22,931 bases of DNA from an uncultured Atopobium sp. (GCA_946999785.1 CAMQEO010000011.1:1-22931), one strand, 5' to 3'; positions 14,371 through 22,464 are shown, numbered from the stretch's first letter. A program made the numbers and translations. Notes: generated by a model from the sequence alone, not told the origin.

Positions 14371-17019
14371 ATGGCAACCGGCGAATATAAAACAATGACA
14401 ACAGCAGAAATCCGCGAAGACTTTTTGTCATTTTTTGAGTCAAAAGGTTGTAAGCGTTATGAATCTTCTTCTCTGATCCCTGAAGATCCTTCGCTTTTAT
14501 TGGCAAACGCCGGTATGAATCAGTTTAAGGAATACTACCAAGGCACCAAAACCATGCGTGAAATTGGTGCTACATCGTGCCAAAAATGTCTTCGTACTAA
14601 CGATATTGAGAATATTGGAGACGCGCGCCATCTTTCATTTTTTGAAATGCTTGGTAACTTTTCGTTTGGTGGATATACCAAAGCACAGGCAATAGCTTGG
14701 GCATGGGAGTTTATTACCTCTCCTGCTCATTTAGGATTGCCTCAGGATCGTTTATATGTAACCGTATTTACTGATGATGATGAAGCAAGCGAGCTATGGC
14801 AACAACAAGGTGTTGCACTTGATCATATTTCGCGCTTGGGTGAAGAGGACAACTTCTGGGCAGCAGGCCCTACAGGTCCATGTGGTCCATGTTCAGAAAT
14901 TTATTTTGATCAAGGTCCAAGCTTTGAAGGCGAAAAGCCTGGTGACGATGGTGATCGCTACCTTGAATTTTGGAATTTGGTCTTTACACAGTTTGATCGC
15001 CAAGAAGACGGTTCTATGCCTGAACTTCCACACCGCAACATTGATACGGGTATGGGTCTTGAGCGTATGGCAGCAATTATGCAGCACGAAGGTTCAAATT
15101 ACGAGGGAGATGTGTTGCGTAGCCTTATAGGCGTAGGCGAAGAGCTTTCTTGCAAAGCTTATCACAGCTCTGAACGCGTTGATACATCGCTGCGTATTTT
15201 GGCCGATCACGCTCGTGCGGTAACCTTTATGATTGGAGATGGCATTTTGCCTGGTAACGAAGGCAGGGGCTACGTGCTTCGTCGTTTGTTACGTCGTGCA
15301 ATTTACCATGGACGCCTTATGGGAATTCAAGGCTCGTTCCTCACAAAGTATTCCGCCGAAGTTATGCGTCTTATGGCGCAAGTATATCCTCAACTCCTGC
15401 AAAATAAAGCACTCATTGAAGGCATTATTTCTGCCGAAGAGCAGCGTTTTACTGCAACACTTGATGCTGGTGAACAAGCGCTTAAAGACGAACTTGCGCA
15501 TTTAGACGCAGGAAGTGTATTGCCGGGTGAAGTTGCGTTTAAGCTTCATGATACCTACGGTTTTCCTATTGACTTAACGCGTGAAATTGCACTTGGACTA
15601 GGTCACGATGTTGATATGGATACGTTTGAAAAGCTGATGGAAGACCAACGCAGCCGCGCTCGTGCTCAGGCAACACGCGATGCATGGGGAACATCCAACA
15701 GTGTGTGGGCAAAACTTTCTGACTCCCATGAAATGACTGCTTTTGTTGGATATGACCATAATACGCTTGACGGAGCTCATGTAGTTGCGCTGGTAGTTGA
15801 TGGTGAATCTGTAGATCGGGTACAGGCAAACACGCGCGTAGAAGTTGTGTTGGACGCCACGCCGTTTTATGGTGAGCGCGGAGGTCAGGTAGGAGATACC
15901 GGATATCTTTCTAATGAGAGCGTTAAGCTTCGTGTTGAAAATACGCTTCACCGCGAAGGCGAGCTTCTCTCGCATGAGTGTGTACTTGAAGAAGGTACGC
16001 TTGCGGTGGGAGATACGCTTAACTGTGCTATTGACGTGCATCGTCGCGAATGTATTCGCCGCAATCATACTGCAACTCACCTTTTGGATGCAGCACTTAT
16101 TAAAGTATTGGGTGACCACGTGAGCCAAGCAGGCTCATTGGTTGCACCCGATCGTCTACGATTTGACTTCACTCATTTTGAAGCGCTTACTCCTGCGCAA
16201 ATTGCGCAGGTAGAGCAGCTGGTTAATGACGAGATATTTGCCGGGGAGCCTATGGTAACTCGCATTATGTCGCGCGAGGAGGCAAAAAATTCGGGTGCAA
16301 TCCAGCTGTTTGAAGATATGTATGGCGATGATGTTCGTGTGGTTTCTACGGGCAGCTCTGATTATCCATATTCGCGCGAGCTTTGTGGTGGTACTCACGC
16401 ACGTAATACGGCTGATATTGGCTGCTTTAAGATTATCTCCGAAACTTCAGTAGGCTCTAATGTTCGTCGTCTTGAGGCGCTTACATCTCTTGGCTATATT
16501 GACTACATGAAAACGCGCGAAGATGAACTTGCGCAAATTGCATGCCTGCTTAAATGCCGTCCGCAAGACGTGGTGAGCCGTGTGGAGGCACTCAAAGACG
16601 AAAAGAATGCTTTGGAGAAAAAAGTTAAGGAAGCACTTACTGGTTCGTCTTCGCAAAAGGTTTCTTCGGCGCTTGAAAGCGCGCTTGACTTAGGCAATTA
16701 TAAGGTTGTTCTTGCTCACCTTGATGGCGTAAGTGGAAAAGACTTACGAAGTGTTTGGGATGGCATTCATCAGCGTTTAGGCGAAAAAAGCGCGTGTGTT
16801 CTTCTTTCTGCAACTGCAGGAAAAGTACAGCTTTTAGCAGCAGCAACGCAAGCCGCTGTAGACGCTGGATTTAACGCTGGAACACTTATTAAAACCATTG
16901 CACCATGTGTAGATGGGCGTGGCGGAGGTCGTCCTGTAATGGCTCAAGCTGGAGGAAACCGCGTTGAAGGCATTAACGATGCGCTTGCTTTGGCAAAGCA
17001 ATTACTTACAACCAAGTAG
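14371..17019 (+). CDS. alaS: Alanine-tRNA ligase
   Basis: Class II aminoacyl-tRNA synthetase that charges tRNA-Ala and edits mischarged Ser/Gly, in the cytosol. The 882-residue length is typical. Visible parts are the N-terminal catalytic domain (SSLIPEDPSLLLANAGMNQF, CLRTNDIENIGDARHLSFFEMLGNFSFG as two stretches, FWAAGPTGPCGPCSEI), the helical domain with ILPGNEGRGYVLRRLLRRA, the editing domain with metal motifs HTATH (566-570) and CGGTH (672-676), and the C-terminal oligomerisation domain ending in DGRGGGRPVMAQAGG. AAGGAG lies 4 bases before ATG 14371. A second Met at residue 9 (MTTAEIR) aligns with many homologues but lacks a ribosome site. It heads the operon alaS-ruvX-mltG-yqeG-aroB-like. 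Confidence 0.98.
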   Translation: MATGEYKTMTTAEIREDFLSFFESKGCKRYESSSLIPEDPSLLLANAGMNQFKEYYQGTKTMREIGATSCQKCLRTNDIENIGDARHLSFFEMLGNFSFGGYTKAQAIAWAWEFITSPAHLGLPQDRLYVTVFTDDDEASELWQQQGVALDHISRLGEEDNFWAAGPTGPCGPCSEIYFDQGPSFEGEKPGDDGDRYLEFWNLVFTQFDRQEDGSMPELPHRNIDTGMGLERMAAIMQHEGSNYEGDVLRSLIGVGEELSCKAYHSSERVDTSLRILADHARAVTFMIGDGILPGNEGRGYVLRRLLRRAIYHGRLMGIQGSFLTKYSAEVMRLMAQVYPQLLQNKALIEGIISAEEQRFTATLDAGEQALKDELAHLDAGSVLPGEVAFKLHDTYGFPIDLTREIALGLGHDVDMDTFEKLMEDQRSRARAQATRDAWGTSNSVWAKLSDSHEMTAFVGYDHNTLDGAHVVALVVDGESVDRVQANTRVEVVLDATPFYGERGGQVGDTGYLSNESVKLRVENTLHREGELLSHECVLEEGTLAVGDTLNCAIDVHRRECIRRNHTATHLLDAALIKVLGDHVSQAGSLVAPDRLRFDFTHFEALTPAQIAQVEQLVNDEIFAGEPMVTRIMSREEAKNSGAIQLFEDMYGDDVRVVSTGSSDYPYSRELCGGTHARNTADIGCFKIISETSVGSNVRRLEALTSLGYIDYMKTREDELAQIACLLKCRPQDVVSRVEALKDEKNALEKKVKEALTGSSSQKVSSALESALDLGNYKVVLAHLDGVSGKDLRSVWDGIHQRLGEKSACVLLSATAGKVQLLAAATQAAVDAGFNAGTLIKTIAPCVDGRGGGRPVMAQAGGNRVEGINDALALAKQLLTTK

Positions 17020-17024
17020 TTTCT

Positions 17025-17450
17025 ATGAGAGTTTTAGCGCTTGATATCGGAGAGGTTCGTGTAGGGATTGCAGTAAGCGATGCCTCAGAAACACTTGCTA
17101 TGCCGGTGAAGGTTTTGCCTTTTCAAGAGGTTTATACGCACGCGCGCACGTTTCGTCGTGTGTTGGAAGACTATGAACCCGATCTTTTGGTTTGCGGTCT
17201 TCCTCGAACGCTTGCAGGCGAAGTAGGAGCTCAGGCTCAAAAACTTATGGAACAGGCACAAACAATTGCACGTGCGTGCAATTTGGATGTGACATTTGTT
17301 GATGAACGTCTGTCTTCTGCGCAGGCAAAGCGTATTTTGCGCGAACAAGGTTATAGCGAAAAACAAATGAGGGGGCATATTGATATGGTTGCCGCCTCTC
17401 TTTTTTTACAAGCATGGCTGGACGAGAGGCGGGGACGCTCATGTCACTAG
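17025..17450 (+). CDS. ruvX: Putative pre-16S rRNA nuclease / Holliday junction resolvase (YqgF)
   Basis: RNase H-fold nuclease of the YqgF/RuvX family, linked in E. coli to 16S rRNA 5'-end maturation and annotated elsewhere as a Holliday junction resolvase. The 141-residue protein has VLALDIGEVRVGIAVSD (3-19, acidic Asp7), VCGLPRTLAGEVGAQA (56-71), FVDERLSSAQAKRIL (91-105, Glu94) and HIDMVAASLFLQAWLD (118-133, Asp120). Length is normal. It begins 5 bases after alaS, and its last 10 bases overlap the start of mltG. The Shine-Dalgarno match is weak, so translation probably depends on coupling. alaS-ruvX-mltG is a conserved actinobacterial order. Confidence 0.95.
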   Translation: MRVLALDIGEVRVGIAVSDASETLAMPVKVLPFQEVYTHARTFRRVLEDYEPDLLVCGLPRTLAGEVGAQAQKLMEQAQTIARACNLDVTFVDERLSSAQAKRILREQGYSEKQMRGHIDMVAASLFLQAWLDERRGRSCH

Positions 17451-18721
17451 ATTCTTTTGGGTCTTCTTCAAAACATTTTGCAAAACATGCACATCCTTCT
17501 TCTGCGCAAAACGGTACAACTGCTGCCGCTCAAAAGCACAATGTGCAGGGCAAAGCGCACAACACAGCGAGTGTATCTGCAACTGGATTTACTCCACATG
17601 TAAAGCGCGTGCGCAATCATACCAAGCTCAAAGCTACGCATTCCTCCCGTGGATTATCTGCAAAAAAGCTAGAAAATAGACGGATTAAACCCTTTGTCAT
17701 GGCAGCTTTTGCTGTGCTTGCGCTTCTTATTGTAATTGCTACGGTTATGGCATATCTTAATTCCCATTCAAAAGACAATGCGCAAGCCTCAAATATAACA
17801 GCAGGTGAACACATAAAAGTAACTATCCCTTCAGGTGCCAATGCTGCTCGCATTGCACAACTTTTGGTGCAAGAGCGCGTGATTTCAGACGGTAAAGCGT
17901 TTTTGTCGGCAATTCAAAAACAAGACGTTGCTTCAAAAATCAAAAGCGGAACATATGATCTGGTAGCAGGAAGTGATTATCAGCAGCTTATAGATCGTCT
18001 TATTCAAGGGCCAAATTCTTCGGAAAATGCCTTGGTTGTTCCCGAAGGATTTACGGTAGACAAACTAGCCGATTTAGTAAGTCAGCAGTTTGGTATTTCG
18101 CGCGATGATTTTCTCACGCAAGCAAAAGCATCTAATTACGTGGATGAATTTCCATTTTTAAAGGACGCACAAAATGATTCCTTAGAGGGATTTTTGTGGC
18201 CTAAAACCTATGATTTCTCTTCGACTACGCCTACAAGCGATGCCATTATTAAATTAATGCTTACTCAATATAAAACCGAAACCGCAAATCTTGACTTTGA
18301 GGGCGCTCGGCAAAATATCAAACAGTTCTATAGTGTTACTATGAGCAACTATGATTTTATTAAGCTTGCATCAATTATCGAAAAAGAAGCGCTGACAGAT
18401 GAGGATAGGCCGCTTATCTCTTCGGTTATGTTTAATCGACTAAAAGCCGATATGCCGCTACAATCAGACGCAACTATGGGATATGTAACAAAAGGCAAGG
18501 TAACGCCTCAAGATTTAAAGTCGGATAGTCCATATAATACGCAGTACAAAAAGGGATTTCCTCCCACACCAATATGTTCTCCTGGAATTGCGTCTCTTTC
18601 TGCTGCAATGATGCCTGCAACAACGGATAATTATTATTTTTGGATTACCAAGGACGAACATAAGTTCTCAAAAAACTATGATGATCATTTGCAGGCAATA
18701 AAAGAGGCAAAGGAGAAGTAA
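17441..18721 (+). CDS. mltG: Endolytic murein transglycosylase (YceG-like)
   Basis: Membrane-bound lytic transglycosylase that cleaves nascent glycan strands and is thought to set their length. The 426-residue protein has a long Ser/Ala/Lys-rich cytoplasmic N-terminus (1-84), one membrane helix (about 85-107), a small LysM-like subdomain (about 122-190, IPSGANAARIAQLLVQERVI) and the catalytic YceG domain with PEGFTVDKLADL, EGFLWPKTYDF, ASIIEKEAL (catalytic Glu314/316 region), FNRL and PTPICSPGIASLSAAM. ATG 17441 is preferred over an in-frame ATG at 17414: purine-rich GAGAGGCGGGGA lies just upstream of 17441, whereas 17414 has no ribosome site. It overlaps ruvX by 10 bases. Confidence 0.94.
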   Translation: MSLDSFGSSSKHFAKHAHPSSAQNGTTAAAQKHNVQGKAHNTASVSATGFTPHVKRVRNHTKLKATHSSRGLSAKKLENRRIKPFVMAAFAVLALLIVIATVMAYLNSHSKDNAQASNITAGEHIKVTIPSGANAARIAQLLVQERVISDGKAFLSAIQKQDVASKIKSGTYDLVAGSDYQQLIDRLIQGPNSSENALVVPEGFTVDKLADLVSQQFGISRDDFLTQAKASNYVDEFPFLKDAQNDSLEGFLWPKTYDFSSTTPTSDAIIKLMLTQYKTETANLDFEGARQNIKQFYSVTMSNYDFIKLASIIEKEALTDEDRPLISSVMFNRLKADMPLQSDATMGYVTKGKVTPQDLKSDSPYNTQYKKGFPPTPICSPGIASLSAAMMPATTDNYYFWITKDEHKFSKNYDDHLQAIKEAKEK

Positions 18722-19222
18722 GTGGGCCTGTTTACCCCCAATGATTTTTATAAACGCGTGGATTGTATTCCCTTTGAATATCTGCTTGAGCATGATGTCC
18801 GCTGTATTTTAATAGATCGAGATAACACATGCGTTCCTCGCACAACTAAGCGTGTTCCTCCCGAAATTTTAGCGTGGTTTGCTCATGTACAGCACGAGCT
18901 ACATATTCCTATCTATGTTGTTTCTAACAATGTACATGTACGTCAGGTGCAAAAATCGGCGCGCGAACTTGGGTGCGAGGCACTTTCTCATGCGATGAAG
19001 CCCTCGCCGCGTGTACTTACAGCGCTTTTGCGCAAGCTTGATATAAAGCCACAGCATGCGCTTATGATTGGTGACCAGATTTTTACTGATATCGTTGCTG
19101 GTAAATTAGCTCAAACTCAAACTATTTTAGTAAGACCTCAGTCTAGGCGAGATCTATGGTATACCTATTTTTTACGCGTGCTTGAATTTTTTATCGTAAG
19201 AAATAAGAACTTCAAAGGATAA
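18722..19222 (+). CDS. YqeG-family HAD-IIIA phosphatase
   Basis: Small haloacid-dehalogenase phosphatase of the YqeG type (related to phosphatidylglycerophosphate phosphatases), cytoplasmic, true substrate unknown. The 166-residue sequence shows the catalytic motif LIDRDNT (30-36, nucleophile Asp32, Asp34), motif II VVSNN (66-70), Lys93 in AMKPSPR and motif IV IGDQIFTDIVAG (116-127). It begins with GTG immediately after the mltG stop (TAAGTG), with AAAGGAG just upstream inside the mltG end. This gene arrangement implies translational coupling. Length is typical of the family (about 160-180). Confidence 0.9.
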   Translation: MGLFTPNDFYKRVDCIPFEYLLEHDVRCILIDRDNTCVPRTTKRVPPEILAWFAHVQHELHIPIYVVSNNVHVRQVQKSARELGCEALSHAMKPSPRVLTALLRKLDIKPQHALMIGDQIFTDIVAGKLAQTQTILVRPQSRRDLWYTYFLRVLEFFIVRNKNFKG

Positions 19223-19226
19223 AGTT

Positions 19227-20468
19227 ATGGCAACACAAACAGAACCTCAAACGTCACCAGAAACACAAGAGGAAACTCCTGCGTCAGGTACAACAGCAGG
19301 TGTATTAACCTCTGCCACCTGTGCAACCTCTGCCAGTCCGGTGGCAACTTCTGCGCCCAAAGACACGCGCGATGAGCAACCCAAACAGCTTATTCGACAA
19401 TGGATTGCGCTTAAAGACGGTTCATGTGATGTACGTTATGGCCAGCGTGCAATAGATCAGCTTGGTGCAATTTTACGTACTGCAGTAGGCGTGCCGTATA
19501 AACTTGCGCTTGTTCGCGATTCTTGCGTCTGTGATGAAGTGTTTGAAGAGATACAACGCGACCTTACATCTCAAGGCTTTAGGGTTACGTGTGTGCGTCT
19601 TCAAGACGCAGATGAGTCTTCTTTGTCGTTGGTTGAAACGCTTTGTACATCGTTTTTAGATATGGGCTTAACTGCTGATGACTATATCTGTGTTGTGGGA
19701 GATGTAACTCTTATTGCGCTTGTGGGAGCTGCTGCGCGCGTGTGGTGTCAAGGAACACCTGTATGTGCGGTACCGCTTTCGTTCCACGCTCTTATTGACG
19801 CAGCAACCTTACCCCAGATGCTTACACTCAACAAGGTACCCGCGATGCTTTCGTTGTCGGCTCGCTATGATCAGGTTGTGTGTGATACCTCACTTATTCA
19901 TTTTGATTTACATGCACAAGACGCACAATATGCACGCTTAATGATGATTGCAACGTGCATGGCCGAATCATCGCAGGCATTTTCTAAGCTGTGGGATACA
20001 TCGTATGATGTGATGGATGCAAGCTTTGAAACGTTTTCTGCACAGTTGCTTGAAACGCTTAAAATTCGCGGACGCATTATTTCTTCGTCTGCACTTGCGG
20101 TGCGTAATGCAGCAAGTTATGGTGTAAGTTTTGCGCGTGCGTTGCAAAAGGTAAGTCATGCCACGTATACGGCGTGTTTTGCCGAGTCGCTGCGTTTTTG
20201 CGCGCGTCTTGCATGTGCGTTGGAGCATTTAGAAATCGACGATGTACTTGCGCAAGACGAACTTTTAGATCGCTTTGAGTGTGGATCGGTGTGCGGAGAT
20301 GTTGATCCTCATGAACTGTTTTGTGCACTCAAGGACGAATTGTTTTTACGTTCGCATAAAGCTCAACTACCTTTGCCGCAAGCGTTGGGCCGCGTGCGTA
20401 TGACAACGGTCACCGATGAGCTTTTGCACGAGCACATAGACGCATGGTGTATGGCTCATAAAGCATAA
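19227..20468 (+). CDS. 3-dehydroquinate synthase-like protein, probably inactive
   Basis: Resembles AroB in overall layout but has lost the active site. In 413 residues, a Thr/Ser/Ala-rich tail (1-48) precedes the fold. CVVGDVTLIALVGAAARVWCQG (155-176) matches the AroB GGGVxGDLAGF...YLRG block, AVPLSFHALIDAATLPQML (181-199) matches VPTTLLAQVDSSVGGKTG with the lysine and glycines lost, and RNAASYGVSFARALQ (293-307) matches the GHTFGHAIE block with both histidines lost. HGEAV is replaced by ACFAE (316-320), and the Glu ligand block by ARLMMIATCM. All three expected metal ligands are therefore missing. AAAGGA precedes ATG 19227. It occupies the aroB side of the actinobacterial alaS-ruvX-mltG-aro neighbourhood. 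It could be a relic or a repurposed binding protein. Confidence 0.65.
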   Translation: MATQTEPQTSPETQEETPASGTTAGVLTSATCATSASPVATSAPKDTRDEQPKQLIRQWIALKDGSCDVRYGQRAIDQLGAILRTAVGVPYKLALVRDSCVCDEVFEEIQRDLTSQGFRVTCVRLQDADESSLSLVETLCTSFLDMGLTADDYICVVGDVTLIALVGAAARVWCQGTPVCAVPLSFHALIDAATLPQMLTLNKVPAMLSLSARYDQVVCDTSLIHFDLHAQDAQYARLMMIATCMAESSQAFSKLWDTSYDVMDASFETFSAQLLETLKIRGRIISSSALAVRNAASYGVSFARALQKVSHATYTACFAESLRFCARLACALEHLEIDDVLAQDELLDRFECGSVCGDVDPHELFCALKDELFLRSHKAQLPLPQALGRVRMTTVTDELLHEHIDAWCMAHKA

Positions 20469-20516
20469 AGCTGTATAGTAAGAAAAAATCAAGTTCACTT
20501 TTACCTGCCATGTTAA

Positions 20517-21563
20517 GTGCAGGCGTATGCGCAGTTTCATTGGGGGGGGGGTATAGTAGCTAGTATACCTACGGTTGCGTATGCAAATAGCTTAAATACC
20601 CAGTCTACGCCGTCAGCACGTAGTAATGATACTAATCGCGGTGCGCGTGATCAGGCTCAATCCAATCATGCAGCAAACCTATCTTCAAAGAGCCAAACAG
20701 CAGCTCCATCTGTAGTTGTTGCTCGTACAGTATCCGCCGAGCCTACGTCTGCACAATCCAAGGATGACTCACTCACCTGGACGAAGGACGACTTTAATAT
20801 TTCTGCCGATGGTAAAACTATTGGTGGCAGGAAAGATGTTTATCATCCGGAGACCGGTCAAACGGTAAATGAATATGTGGATGGTCTTAACGACAAAGGA
20901 AAGGCAAAGCTTAAGAAAAATCATCATGTTGTGATTCCTGAGGGTATTGAGGTAATTCATGAATGTGCTTTTACGGGGCACGCAAAACAAGTTGGAAATC
21001 ATCATGAACATATTGACGGAGAAACCTATATTGAAGGCGTAACGCTTCCGCAATCTCTTAGGATCATAGAATACGGTGCGTTCGGCTGGAACAAAATTAA
21101 GGGAACTCTTACCATTCCGAAAAATGTCATTTCAATACATAGCGAAGCTTTTGTTGCTAATGAAATTGAAAAAGTTGTGTTTGAAGACGTGCTTGACGGT
21201 AAGGCCAAAGAGCACGATACAGATACACAGCCGTATTATCTTGCTGGAATTGGCGAGAAAGCTTTTCAAGGGAACAAAATTTCCGAAATTGTCGTAAAAG
21301 ATAATTTAGGACAATATAAGTTTCGTTCAGGGGAAAATGATTCACCGTTTGACAATCAAAATCCTGGACCTTTCACTATTGAAGTGGGAGAGGAATACAA
21401 AAGTCCTATCAAAATTACGCAAGAAAGCGCTGGTCATACAATCAGTGTTATGGAGGGTTTTGAGGAGAATGGAAATCCTGTAACGATTGACCTCTCACCA
21501 TATTTTAAGAAAAATGCTGATGGCAAATATGTAGCTGTAAAAACTGGCACACTTGAAGGTTAG
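20517..21563 (+). CDS. N-terminal fragment: BspA-like leucine-rich-repeat protein
   Basis: The longest open stretch in the mature-protein frame (348 codons from a GTG at 20517). After the G tract it reads IVASIPTVAYAN, which looks like the end of a signal peptide with an AYA|N cleavage site, followed by a Ser/Asn/Ala-rich linker and WTKDDFNISADGKTIGG. Between about residues 140 and 265 come LRR_5/BspA-type repeats (VIPEGIEVIHECAFTG, LTIPKNVISIHSEAF, GIGEKAFQGNKI). GTG 20517 is unlikely to be the real start: it has no ribosome site and gives an N-terminus without the basic signal-peptide segment, which lies in the other frame upstream. It ends at the amber codon 21561-21563. Confidence 0.6.
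   Translation: MQAYAQFHWGGGIVASIPTVAYANSLNTQSTPSARSNDTNRGARDQAQSNHAANLSSKSQTAAPSVVVARTVSAEPTSAQSKDDSLTWTKDDFNISADGKTIGGRKDVYHPETGQTVNEYVDGLNDKGKAKLKKNHHVVIPEGIEVIHECAFTGHAKQVGNHHEHIDGETYIEGVTLPQSLRIIEYGAFGWNKIKGTLTIPKNVISIHSEAFVANEIEKVVFEDVLDGKAKEHDTDTQPYYLAGIGEKAFQGNKISEIVVKDNLGQYKFRSGENDSPFDNQNPGPFTIEVGEEYKSPIKITQESAGHTISVMEGFEENGNPVTIDLSPYFKKNADGKYVAVKTGTLEG
20542..20551 (+). repeat. Homopolymeric G10 tract, candidate phase-variation switch
   Basis: Ten consecutive G inside the signal-peptide region of the surface-protein locus. With 10 Gs the signal-peptide frame stops shortly after, at TAG 20561. With 11 it stops at once at TAG. With 9 or 12 it runs into the mature protein. It is the longest G run I noticed in the window. 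Confidence 0.85.
20550..20569. repeat. Near-palindrome touching the G tract
   Basis: The 20 bases starting with the last two Gs read GGTATAGTAGCTAGTATACC, which equals its own reverse complement except at positions 7 and 14. A hairpin here could stall polymerase next to the homopolymer. Confidence 0.6.
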
Positions 21564-21599
21564 TGTATATTTTATGATTTTGTTCAGGGTGCAGCGCGA

Positions 21600-22343
21600 A
21601 TGATTGGTAGATCGCGTTTTACGTACAACATTATTCCCAAACCTAAGATTTACACCGTAACATTTGTGAATGAAAACAATCAAAACTATGCAAAGGTGCA
21701 GGTAAAAGAGAATAAATCCATAAACGACAAGAGTGTTTTAAATCAGGTTATGCCGGATAATCCTTCTAAGACGGGTTATACATTTAGAGGTTGGAGTACG
21801 GACAAAACCGGTAAAGATAAAACCAAGGAATTTAGTGCTGACACACCAGTAACAGGTGACATAACAGTTTATGCACTTTATGCGCCTACGCCAGCGGTAC
21901 TTAATACTGCGCCTTCGCTTATTGTGCAGGATAAAACCATTACCGAGGGAGATTCCCTTGACCTAAGGTCACTTATTGTATCTGCAACTGATCCAGAAGA
22001 TGGTGATCTTAAAGACAAGGTGGTTATTGCCGATCAAGGTGGATTTACCAATGCTAAGCCTGGCAGCTATAAGATTGTATTTCAGGTAACTGATAAAGGT
22101 AAAGCACGCGTTTCAAAAGCAGCTATCATAACAGTTAATAAAAAAGCAGAACCGGTACCGCTACCGCCAGCGCCCAAGCTAAATTCCCAACATGGACCGC
22201 AGCATCTGGGTAAACATACACCTCAACATGTTCTTCCCAAAACAGGCGATGTAAGCTCTTTGGGTATGTTAGCTGCCTTATTGGGTGCATCCTGTGCGAT
22301 ATTTGGTACATTATGCAAAAAGTCGCCTCAAAAGCGTAAATAA
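21600..22343 (+). CDS. C-terminal fragment: InlB-type repeat, Ig-like domain and LPKTG wall anchor
   Basis: Open in the same frame as the N-terminal fragment (continuous from 21564; first ATG 21600, 247 codons). Residues about 17-95 form an InlB B-repeat/Flg_new-like module (YTVTFVNENN, GYTFRGWSTDKTG, ITVYALYAP). Residues about 104-180 form a DUF5011-type Ig-like domain (APSLIVQDKTITEGD, PGSYKIVFQVTDKGK). A Pro/His/Gln-rich linker leads to the sortase signal LPKTG (212-216), a hydrophobic helix and the basic tail KKSPQKRK. It lacks a signal peptide and could not be exported by itself, so it is best read as the detached end of the surface protein. A terminator follows at 22381. Confidence 0.7.
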   Translation: MIGRSRFTYNIIPKPKIYTVTFVNENNQNYAKVQVKENKSINDKSVLNQVMPDNPSKTGYTFRGWSTDKTGKDKTKEFSADTPVTGDITVYALYAPTPAVLNTAPSLIVQDKTITEGDSLDLRSLIVSATDPEDGDLKDKVVIADQGGFTNAKPGSYKIVFQVTDKGKARVSKAAIITVNKKAEPVPLPPAPKLNSQHGPQHLGKHTPQHVLPKTGDVSSLGMLAALLGASCAIFGTLCKKSPQKRK

Positions 22344-22380
22344 TTTTGTATATATGGAGTTAATGCATTAATGAGAAAGA

Positions 22381-22415
22381 CGGCTCTGACGCTAAAGTCA
22401 GAGCCGCTCATTTTG
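22381..22415 (+). terminator. Rho-independent terminator after the surface-protein locus
   Basis: Perfect 10-bp stem CGGCTCTGAC (22381-22390) / GTCAGAGCCG (22397-22406) with a six-base loop, followed by CTCATTTTGG. The T run is short and offset by three bases, but the stem is strong. It lies 37 bases after the stop codon. Confidence 0.75.
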
Positions 22416-22464
22416 GTTTGTAAGCATGATTTCTTGAGCGGTTAATGAATCTAAAACTCATGAT

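Larger units (their letters stand above)
20465..22343 (+). pseudogene. Broken LPXTG-anchored leucine-rich-repeat surface protein locus
   Basis: Read as one gene of about 626 codons, this is a secreted, wall-anchored adhesin-like protein: signal peptide, BspA-like repeats, InlB-type repeat, Ig-like domain, LPKTG sorting signal. Three lesions interrupt it. First, the signal-peptide reading (KKKSSSLLPAMLSAGV followed by a hydrophobic stretch, 20480 onward) is in a different frame from the mature protein; the shift lies at a G10 tract (20542-20551), and 9 or 12 Gs would join them. Second, an in-frame TAG at 21561-21563 splits the body, with the frame open again after it. Third, the first codon of the signal-peptide frame that could be a start reads ATA (20465), overlapping the stop of the aroB-like gene. 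I treat the locus as a pseudogene or an off-phase contingency gene. Confidence 0.7.

Noticed and set aside
13781..14398. Plus-strand open frame of 205 codons running from the sigma gene into alaS
   Set aside because: It is a shifted-frame shadow of the sigma factor continuing across the non-coding gap, with Lys/Ile/Phe-rich nonsense composition.
14339..14398. Possible 19-codon upstream ORF overlapping the alaS start
   Set aside because: No ribosome site precedes its ATG and its sequence has no alanine-codon run that would suggest attenuation.
22360..22371. Perfect 12-base palindrome TTAATGCATTAA before the terminator
   Set aside because: Short and AT-rich with no partner site or position that suggests a role; it may be chance.
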